A stretch of 27,005 nucleotides of DNA from Patescibacteria group bacterium (GTDB taxonomy: Bacteria > Patescibacteriota > Minisyncoccia > Phycocordibacterales > PALSA-1337), in contig SCTV01000075.1 of the NCBI GenBank assembly GCA_004298345.1, forward strand, positions 1 to 27,005. Direction: 5' to 3'. Numbering within the stretch: the first letter of the stretch is position 1; the number at the start of each line of letters is the position of its first letter. The position numbers and the translations under genes were made by a program. Under the pieces are notes generated by a model. That model saw only the letters and a program-made list of their open reading frames with translations, was not told the origin of the DNA and made no database searches. Below, piece after piece: positions 15,932-20,693 of this stretch.

Positions 15932-15971
15932 ACCTGAACAAGCCAAGCAGTTGGCTTGTTCAGAGTCGAAC
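15927..15971 (-). repeat. inverted copy of the tRNA-Thr 3' end, split by a hairpin
   Basis: Bases 15927-15936 are the reverse complement of 15748-15757 (acceptor 3' strand), and 15960-15971 are the reverse complement of 15736-15747 (T arm). These two tRNA segments are contiguous in the tRNA; here they are separated by 23 nt that form an almost perfect hairpin (ACAAGCCAA, GCAG loop, TTGGCTTGT). A 13-nt direct copy of 15740-15752 (GACTCTGACAGGT) also occurs at 16057-16069. Confidence 0.7.
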
Positions 15972-16099
15972 AGCGGAGTCATGTTTTTCTACCAAGAAAA
16001 ACGGGCGAGCTAGTGCCCAGACCAAGGTGAGCGACGGCGAACCGAGAGTCGCGGGAGACTCTGACAGGTTGTTTGCTATGAATATTGTGACTTTTCTTG

Positions 16100-16105
16100 T
16101 ATAAT
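16100..16105 (+). promoter_or_regulatory. -10 box TATAAT upstream of the 16136 gene
   Basis: CTTGTATAAT: a consensus -10 immediately preceded by TG. The predicted +1 is about 16112, giving a leader of about 24 nt. No clear -35. Confidence 0.55.
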
Positions 16106-16135
16106 TTGGCCATATAAGCCATACACACCATAAAC

Positions 16136-16447
16136 ATGAACCCAATTTTAAAAACAGCTTTTATCCACGCCATAGCCACGGCACTCTATGTGGCGCTTCT
16201 TGTCTCAGGTATTTTTTATGCGCCAAAGACGCCGGATCAATCGTTTACGATATTGATGCCGATTATTATGCTCCTATTGTTTGTTTTTTCTGCGGCCGTC
16301 ACGAGCTATTTGGTGTTTGGCCGTCCATTACTTTGGTATTTAGACGGTAGAAAGGCAGAAGCATTGCAATTGCTTGCTTATACGCTTCTCGTGCTGTTTG
16401 TCATTATTGTCCTCGCCGTCCTTAGTCTTTCTATTATGGTATTGTAG
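16136..16447 (+). CDS. hypothetical three-helix membrane protein, 103 aa
   Basis: Not recognised. Three hydrophobic segments (about 8-28, 37-62, 77-102) with the short polar loops YAPKTPDQSF and YLDGRKAEALQ, the second containing a conserved-looking FGRPLLWYLDGRK. No signal peptide beyond the first helix. Preceded by a TATAAT box and followed 11 nt after the stop by the SMR-family gene, so probably the first gene of a short operon. Function unknown. Confidence 0.7.
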   Translation: MNPILKTAFIHAIATALYVALLVSGIFYAPKTPDQSFTILMPIIMLLLFVFSAAVTSYLVFGRPLLWYLDGRKAEALQLLAYTLLVLFVIIVLAVLSLSIMVL

Positions 16448-16458
16448 TAGTATCTTCT

Positions 16459-16785
16459 ATGCACTGGATTCTCGCTATATCACTCCTCATACTGTTTGAA
16501 ATTTTTGCTGATATTTTTGCAAAGGAATACTCACTGAAACAGACTGCTCTCTTTTGGGTCCTTGCACTCGGTTCATATATGGTCGCCAATGCTTTCTGGC
16601 TTGTGGCTATCAAAAACGGCTCACAACTTGCTCGTGGAGCAGTAATTTTCTCTGTCGGTTCAGCGATTGCTGTAACTATTATTGGTCTCGTAATGTATGG
16701 TGAGGAGGTAAATAAAATCGAAATAATAGGTATGGTCATTGGTATCATTGCCATTGGCCTCATCTCGTGGGGCTCGGAGATGTAG
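16459..16785 (+). CDS. small multidrug resistance (SMR/EmrE-like) family transporter
   Basis: A 108-aa protein with four hydrophobic helices, the size and topology of SMR proteins. A glutamate lies at residue 14 in the middle of helix 1 (SLLILFEIFADIFAKEYS), the position of the proton- and substrate-binding E14 of EmrE. Helix 4 reads GEEVNKIEIIGMVIGIIAIGLIS, which parallels EmrE GQRLDLPAIIGMMLI. Members work as dual-topology dimers exporting cationic compounds or guanidinium. The substrate is unknown here, and residues other than E14 diverge from EmrE, so a distant DMT-superfamily half-transporter is the alternative. Confidence 0.75.
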   Translation: MHWILAISLLILFEIFADIFAKEYSLKQTALFWVLALGSYMVANAFWLVAIKNGSQLARGAVIFSVGSAIAVTIIGLVMYGEEVNKIEIIGMVIGIIAIGLISWGSEM

Positions 16786-16808
16786 TGAAATTATAAATTA
16801 TAAAAAAC

Positions 16809-17039
16809 ATGTCTCAATCTATACAACCAGGTATTTATCAACACGCAAAGAGCGGTAATCAGTACCGAGTACATTTTGTGGCCAAGCATTCAGAAACACT
16901 AGAAGATATGGTGTTCTACGAAGCGCTGTATGAAAACGACAAGTCAAAATTCTGGGTCCGTCCGGCTAAAATGTTTACCGAAGAAGTGGTGATTGACGGG
17001 GTCAAAAAGCCGAGATTCGAGTTTGTGAAAAAACTTTAG
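16809..17039 (+). CDS. DUF1653 small protein
   Basis: A 76-aa protein with the DUF1653 pattern throughout: GIYQHAKSGNQYRVHFVAKHSETLEDMVFYEALYENDKSKFWVRPAKMFTEEV. The core Y-H-KG-x-Y, hSET, Y-x-x-LY and WVRP-x-x-MF positions are all filled. The biochemical role is not established for the family. It lies 23 nt after the SMR gene and just upstream of a promoter for the HIT gene. Complete. Confidence 0.88.
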   Translation: MSQSIQPGIYQHAKSGNQYRVHFVAKHSETLEDMVFYEALYENDKSKFWVRPAKMFTEEVVIDGVKKPRFEFVKKL

Positions 17040-17056
17040 TGCACAAGACTATTTTT

Positions 17057-17065
17057 TGGTATACT
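17057..17065 (+). promoter_or_regulatory. extended -10 TGGTATACT for the HIT gene
   Basis: The box ends 7 nt before the ATG at 17073; the predicted +1 is 17072, giving a leaderless mRNA. Confidence 0.65.
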
Positions 17066-17072
17066 TTACGCT

Positions 17073-17480
17073 ATGACTGATTTACCGGTGCCTCCCAAAG
17101 AATCTATTATCTATGAAGATGAGAGGTTATATGTTTGTCTTGCTTTGTACCCCATGACTAACGGTCACACCATTGTTGTGTGGAAAGATGTTGTAAAAGA
17201 TATTAAGAGTCTTTCGTGCGAGGAGTATGACTACTTAATGAATATTGTTGACGTGACCAGGGATACACTACTAGAGGTTTTGGGGGTTCAAAAAGTTTAC
17301 ATGGTTTATATAGATGAGGTGAAGCATGTCCACTGGCATTTGGTGCCTAGATATGATGAAAAAGGTTTTAATATTTTTTCTCACAATCCTCACAAGACTG
17401 ACGATTTTTCTTTGCAGAATAAAATGAAAGATATGTTTAAAATGGTGATTAAAAAACATTCTGAATTTAATGAAAATTAA
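17073..17480 (+). CDS. HIT-family (histidine triad) nucleotide hydrolase/transferase
   Basis: A 135-aa protein. The histidine triad HVHWHLVPRY (H85, H87, H89) is intact, with H87 the expected nucleophile, and the upstream block LYPMTNGHTIVVWKDV is the usual HIT beta-sheet region. HIT proteins hydrolyse or transfer AMP from dinucleotides, aminoacyl-adenylates or related phosphoramidates; the substrate is not readable here. It has a leaderless-type promoter. Its last codons overlap the next gene by 11 nt, so the pair is translationally coupled. Codon use is a little more A/T-rich than the translation genes. Confidence 0.9.
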   Translation: MTDLPVPPKESIIYEDERLYVCLALYPMTNGHTIVVWKDVVKDIKSLSCEEYDYLMNIVDVTRDTLLEVLGVQKVYMVYIDEVKHVHWHLVPRYDEKGFNIFSHNPHKTDDFSLQNKMKDMFKMVIKKHSEFNEN

Positions 17481-17796
17481 ACTCTACAAACTAGTAACTT
17501 TTGTACCGACTACTCACGCCGACATGGTTAGGGAGGCAATGGGGAAAGCTGGTGCAGGCGTAATTGGTGAGTATACGTTCTGTACTTTTTCTACACGTGG
17601 AGTAGGTCGCTTTAAAGGATCAGAAAAGAGTAATCCCTCTGTAGGAAAAGCTGGACAGCTCGAGTCTGTAGAAGAGGAACGAATTGAGACAAATTGTCCG
17701 GAAGACAAAATTGATCAAGTAATTTCAGCAATTAAATCTGTGCACCCATATGAAGAAATTCCGATTGACTTGTATCCGATAGAAAATAGATATTAG
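17470..17796 (+). CDS. NIF3/YqfO insert-domain-like (CutA/PII-fold) protein
   Basis: A 108-aa protein whose sequence fits the PII/CutA-like domain found inserted in some NIF3 (YqfO) proteins: KLVTFVPTTHADMVREAMGKAGAGVIGEYTFCTFSTRGVGRFKG, then VEEERIETNCPEDKIDQVISAIKSVHPYEEIPIDLYPI. The terminal HPYEE block is characteristic. It stands alone, without the flanking NIF3 metal-binding halves. Standalone versions are annotated in other bacteria, with no firm function. It overlaps the end of the HIT gene by 11 nt (ATG at 17470), so both are in one transcript. Confidence 0.8.
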   Translation: MKIKLYKLVTFVPTTHADMVREAMGKAGAGVIGEYTFCTFSTRGVGRFKGSEKSNPSVGKAGQLESVEEERIETNCPEDKIDQVISAIKSVHPYEEIPIDLYPIENRY

Positions 17797-17815
17797 AAGA
17801 TAGCAATAATAATTT

Positions 17816-18265
17816 ATGTCGCCAAACAAGCAGAAAATAGGACTCGATCTCACCAAGCATGCACCACGAAGCCCGCGGGTAAAAATTGGCCACTTTGTAA
17901 TTTTGGCACGCATTATTGATAAGTGCCGTGCTTTACTATGGGGTAATATTGGAGAGTATGATTTTAACTGTGAACTAGATCAGTCACTTTTGGAATGGAA
18001 AGGTCTCATAGGTGAACAGCTCAAGACATATATTGCCGAAGGTCACTCAGATGAGGAAATCGCTGATTGGATAAAAAGTAATGGTATTCCCAAAACTGAT
18101 GCAGAAATAGTAGAATGGGCAAAAGAAGCGACAGCCAACACCTATGCGGATGATCCGGAAGGTCGGGAATGGCTGGATAAACAGATTGAACGACTTGGTC
18201 TGGTCAAAGATGCCACTGTCTTTGATTATCTCGACGCTGACGATATGGCGAGTTTCAATGAATAG
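17816..18265 (+). CDS. DUF5069 domain protein
   Basis: A 149-aa protein. The N-terminal half (LDLTKHAPRSPRVKIGHFVILARIIDKCRALLWGNIGEYDFNCELDQSLL) matches DUF5069, with the hallmark LTKxxPRSPR, ARxIDKxRA and GEYxFNCxLDQ. The C-terminal half is helical and acidic (HSDEEIADWIKSNG, EIVEWAKEA). Soluble, function unknown. It follows the NIF3-like gene by 19 nt, probably in the same transcript. Its stop is only 2 nt from the stop of the convergent PheRS gene, with no room for a terminator between them. Confidence 0.8.
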   Translation: MSPNKQKIGLDLTKHAPRSPRVKIGHFVILARIIDKCRALLWGNIGEYDFNCELDQSLLEWKGLIGEQLKTYIAEGHSDEEIADWIKSNGIPKTDAEIVEWAKEATANTYADDPEGREWLDKQIERLGLVKDATVFDYLDADDMASFNE

Positions 18266-18267
18266 AT

Positions 18268-19431
18268 TTACCTCACCGTCGCTCCGTACGTCTTTTTAGT
18301 CACCTCCTCAAGATTTTTGTGAATGGTATCAATTTCAGATGAAGTGAGGGTGCGGTCGAGGGAGCGGTAGGTGATGCGGAAGGCGTAGCTTACGTTGCCT
18401 TCGCCAAATTTCTTGGCGTTTTCGTATTTGTCCAAAAGCTCGACTTCCTCGATCAGTCCCGGGGCAATTTCGCGGACGGTATCGAAATAGTCGTTGGGAA
18501 TAAAATCATTTTTCACCACAAAAGAGATGTCGCGCACGATTGGTGGATACTTGCTCACTTCTACAAATTTCTGACCAAGCTTGAGTTGCTTCTTTACTCG
18601 CTCATCTTCTGACCAGAGGAGACGGATGTCTGGTAGCTGCATACTGATGATCGCGAGGCGCTCGAGTCCAAATCCGAAAGCCCAGCCGTTGTAGCCTTCG
18701 ACACCAAAATCTTTGAGCACACTTTTGCGAGGCATACCGCCGCCCAAAATTTCAATCCACTGGCTGTTGATTTCTACTTCTACTTCAAGAGATGGATCGG
18801 TGTAGGGGAAGGTGTCTGGGTTGAAGCGGTATTTGATGTTTTTGCCGAAAACACTCTGCACCACTTCCGAGAGGACATTTTTCAAATCTTCAATAGTGAG
18901 CATTTTTTGGCTATCTGGCACAAGGTAGAGTCCGCCCATCTGATGAAAGATGTTCATATGATGTCGGTCGATTTCATCTTTGCGGTAGACTTTGCCGTAG
19001 CACATCACGCCGAGCTCTTTGCCTTCTGCGATTTTCTTTTTGATTTCCTCAAGTTGAAAATAGTAATACCACATCACGGTGTCGTGGGTGCGGAGGACGT
19101 TTTTAGGATCGACATAGTAGGTGTCGGAGGTACTGCGGGCAGGGTGGTCGGGAGCGAAGTTGAACAGGTCGAAAAGGATATTGGTCGGGATGACTTCGGG
19201 AATATCGATATGGTCAAAATCTTTGAGGACTGGGAGGTTCACGACACGTTCTTTGATTTCAGAAAGTGGACTGCCTTTGGTGCGAGAAAGGTCGGCCATG
19301 GCCATATATCGCTTGATACGGAGAGCTTCGGCATCGGTGCGAGATTCGAGGTTTTTAATAAGCTTGTCTTGATCGGCAGTGGAGACTTTATAGAGGTGGC
19401 GGGAGAGGCCGTTTGGGTCTGTTTTTGACAT
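18268..19431 (-). CDS. single-chain phenylalanyl-tRNA synthetase of mitochondrial architecture (catalytic domain fused to FDX-ACB)
   Basis: The start is set at ATG 19431 (387 aa), 1 nt after the predicted +1. Residues about 90-285 are the class II PheRS catalytic core: HPARSTSDTYYV, RTHDTVMWYYYF, DEIDRHHMNIFHQMGG (the motif-2 region), FPYTDPSLEVEV and motif 3 GWAFGFGLERLAI followed by PDIRLLWSEDER. Residues about 292-387 are an FDX-ACB anticodon-binding domain (SKYPPIVRDISFVV ... YRSLDRTLTSSEID), which in ordinary bacteria sits at the C-terminus of the beta subunit PheT. This fusion is the layout of mitochondrial monomeric PheRS, and the wording around motif 3 is very close to it. No pheT lies nearby. 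It charges tRNA-Phe. Phe specificity is strongly supported; monomer action is inferred. Confidence 0.9.
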   Translation of the reverse strand: MSKTDPNGLSRHLYKVSTADQDKLIKNLESRTDAEALRIKRYMAMADLSRTKGSPLSEIKERVVNLPVLKDFDHIDIPEVIPTNILFDLFNFAPDHPARSTSDTYYVDPKNVLRTHDTVMWYYYFQLEEIKKKIAEGKELGVMCYGKVYRKDEIDRHHMNIFHQMGGLYLVPDSQKMLTIEDLKNVLSEVVQSVFGKNIKYRFNPDTFPYTDPSLEVEVEINSQWIEILGGGMPRKSVLKDFGVEGYNGWAFGFGLERLAIISMQLPDIRLLWSEDERVKKQLKLGQKFVEVSKYPPIVRDISFVVKNDFIPNDYFDTVREIAPGLIEEVELLDKYENAKKFGEGNVSYAFRITYRSLDRTLTSSEIDTIHKNLEEVTKKTYGATVR

Positions 19432-19438
19432 AGGGGTA

Positions 19439-19467
19439 AGTTTAGGGGAAAAACATAAGAAAGTAAA
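19439..19467 (-). promoter_or_regulatory. promoter of the PheRS gene
   Basis: On the minus strand TTTACT (19467-19462), a 17-nt spacer and TAAACT (19444-19439). The predicted +1 is 19432, one base before the ATG, giving a leaderless mRNA. Confidence 0.6.
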
Positions 19468-19519
19468 GGTCACCTTCTGGTTGGGATGTTGAACTTATAT
19501 TTAAAATAACTTAAATATA

Positions 19520-19565
19520 GATGTGTATACAATAAATACGCGACCGCGTATTTATTGTATACATC
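19520..19565. repeat. 21-bp hairpin with 2-nt bulge in the pheS upstream region
   Basis: Arms 19520-19542 and 19545-19565 pair over 21 bp, with one 2-nt bulge and only AC between them. The top is CGCG and the lower part A/T-rich. It is upstream of the PheRS promoter and has no neighbouring gene stop, so it is not an obvious terminator. Confidence 0.7.
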
Positions 19566-19643
19566 TCACCCATCCGCTATAAAATTATGGGGTTGTATGG
19601 AAAAGTAAGCTGGAGCAAGGCCATATAGTGTTCAAGGACTAAA

Positions 19644-19686
19644 TAAAATTCAATGGCTCATTAAGCTAATGAGCCGTTGAATTTTA
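19644..19686. repeat. GGCTCATTA/TAATGAGCC hairpin, copy 3
   Basis: A 20-bp stem (19644-19663 with 19667-19686) around loop AGC. One pair (19654/19676) is a T-G wobble on the plus strand. Outer arms are AAAATTCAA/TTGAATTTT. Same core and loop type as the copies at 8601 and 12645. Confidence 0.8.
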
Positions 19687-19700
19687 ACTATCGGTGATAA

Positions 19701-19717
19701 AACTAGTCTGACTAGTT
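19701..19717. repeat. short palindrome AACTAGT-CTG-ACTAGTT
   Basis: Perfect 7-bp arms with a 3-nt loop, 14 nt after the GGCTCATTA hairpin and 8 nt before the next palindrome. Confidence 0.5.
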
Positions 19718-19725
19718 CCTTTAGG

Positions 19726-19769
19726 CACATACATCGATTATACGTACGTGCGTATAATCGATGTATGTG
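19726..19769. repeat. perfect 19-bp inverted repeat
   Basis: Arms 19726-19744 and 19751-19769 are exactly complementary with loop TACGTG. The fourth palindrome in a 250-nt gene-free stretch. Confidence 0.75.
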
Positions 19770-19827
19770 AGGTAAGTAGTGTCTTGTAAAAGATGAACTA
19801 TCCTAGGTTTATGCCATAGGGTATTGT

Positions 19828-19866
19828 TGGTAGAAATAAAAAGTCGCACTACCGTGGTGTGCGACT
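19828..19866 (-). terminator. intrinsic terminator overlapping the stop of the 19849 gene
   Basis: On the minus strand AGTCGCAC (19866-19859) and GTGCGACT (19849-19842) form an 8-bp stem followed by TTTTATTT. The first base of the TAG stop is in the loop and the last is in the stem. Confidence 0.8.
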
Positions 19867-20130
19867 GACTTTATCATCTTCGTGTTCGGTGGCCATCACG
19901 AGGAGGAAGATAAATCCACCGATACAGCCCACGATAATCGTTGCGATCATTTGTGCAAGATCAAATGGGTTGGTAAAAATATCCCAGACCCGAGAGACGA
20001 TGCAAGCGAGGACTCCACTGATAGCCCAGAAAGCAGGCGCCCACCAGAGGGAGCTGGTGAAGGTGAGCTTGAGTCCAAAGAACACGATGACGACAACCAG
20101 TATTCGTGCGACCAACACTCGAATATTCAT
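19849..20130 (-). CDS. hypothetical small membrane protein, 93 aa
   Basis: Not recognised. Three hydrophobic segments (about 5-20, 28-46, 58-80) with a charged C-terminus (ATEHEDDKVSRTPR) that should face the cytoplasm. On the minus strand TTGAAA, a 17-nt spacer and GTAACT precede the ATG, predicting a start site 1-2 nt before it. The stop codon lies in its own intrinsic terminator, so it is a one-gene transcript. Its neighbour 20238-20513 has a similar size and organisation but no clear sequence similarity. Confidence 0.65.
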   Translation of the reverse strand: MNIRVLVARILVVVIVFFGLKLTFTSSLWWAPAFWAISGVLACIVSRVWDIFTNPFDLAQMIATIIVGCIGGFIFLLVMATEHEDDKVSRTPR

Positions 20131-20207
20131 GTTGAGGCAGTTACAATTTGTTGACCAAACGTTTCAAGTAAAGTATGGCACTTTTGGCACAGAAAGCAAA
20201 TGAAGGA

Positions 20208-20249
20208 TTGTAAAATAAAAAATCGCGCCGCAGTTGCCTACGAGCGATT
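20208..20249 (-). terminator. intrinsic terminator overlapping the stop of the 20238 gene
   Basis: AATCGC (20249-20244 on the minus strand) pairs with GCGATT (20226-20221) and is followed by TTTTTTATTTTAC. The stem is only 6 bp with a long loop, but the U-tract and position are good. Confidence 0.6.
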
Positions 20250-20513
20250 GGGGACTTCTTTTTCCTGCGCGATGATGATGAAGACTGCGAGTGAAAGATA
20301 GCCAAGGACTAGGCCGAAGGCGACAATGGGGATTTTCACAGAATCCCAAGGGCCCTTGAAGAAATTTCTGCCCTCGTAAAGAAGCATGGCCATCATTCCA
20401 GCAACCAGGTCGAGTGGAATAATGGCAAAGGGCCAACCCCGTTTCCACAGGTCCACCCCGAGGACACAGAGACAGAGGAGCAGAGCTAGAGCAAGAAGTT
20501 TTTTGAGTAGCAT
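20238..20513 (-). CDS. hypothetical small membrane protein, 91 aa
   Basis: Not recognised. Three hydrophobic segments (about 4-20, 28-46, 62-82); the first follows a MLLKK start and may be a signal anchor. The C-terminus QEKEVPNRS is polar. Expression signals are classical: TTGACA-18-TATAAA on the minus strand, a leader of about 25 nt and a Shine-Dalgarno GAAAGG 6 nt before the ATG. This contrasts with the leaderless genes around it. The stop lies within its terminator. Function unknown. Confidence 0.65.
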   Translation of the reverse strand: MLLKKLLALALLLCLCVLGVDLWKRGWPFAIIPLDLVAGMMAMLLYEGRNFFKGPWDSVKIPIVAFGLVLGYLSLAVFIIIAQEKEVPNRS

Positions 20514-20544
20514 AGTAAGCCTTTCAGAAGAACGTTCAGTTGTG

Positions 20545-20574
20545 TTTATATCATCTTTAATACCACCATGTCAA
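20545..20574 (-). promoter_or_regulatory. sigma70-type promoter of the 20238-20513 gene
   Basis: TTGACA (20574-20569), an 18-nt spacer and TATAAA (20550-20545). The predicted start is near 20538, leaving a leader that carries GAAAGG before the ATG. Confidence 0.7.
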
Positions 20575-20639
20575 CTGTCTTTTTGGGTAGTTTTAATCCC
20601 CAGATTACGTAGAAAACTCTTTCTTTCTTGGTTTAAAAA

Positions 20640-20648
20640 TGCTATAAT
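20640..20648 (+). promoter_or_regulatory. extended -10 TGCTATAAT for gyrB
   Basis: The predicted +1 is near 20655, giving a leader of about 39 nt, longer than for most genes here. No strong -35. A second A/T-rich stretch (TATATATACC, about 20670) could be an additional start region. Confidence 0.5.
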
Positions 20649-20693
20649 GGATAGTGCAAAAGTAAACATTATATATACCTTCTGTATCAAAAT

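Noticed and set aside
15684..16069. Genomic island bounded by tRNA att-type direct repeats
   Set aside because: The 13-nt direct repeat of the tRNA 3' end encloses only about 300 nt without an integrase or cargo; it is better described as hairpin/tRNA-derived repeats.
15960..16179. Two 60-66-codon minus-strand frames near the tRNA region
   Set aside because: They overlap hairpins and tRNA-derived repeats, and the coding strand for the region is plus; no family recognised.
19587..19628. 13-codon mini-ORF preceded by a TATAAA box between palindromes
   Set aside because: Too short, no Shine-Dalgarno, and the predicted +1 falls inside the ORF; more likely chance or a noncoding transcript.
19520..19769. 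CRISPR-like repeat array
   Set aside because: The palindromes differ in sequence and spacing; there are no regularly spaced identical repeats and no cas gene.
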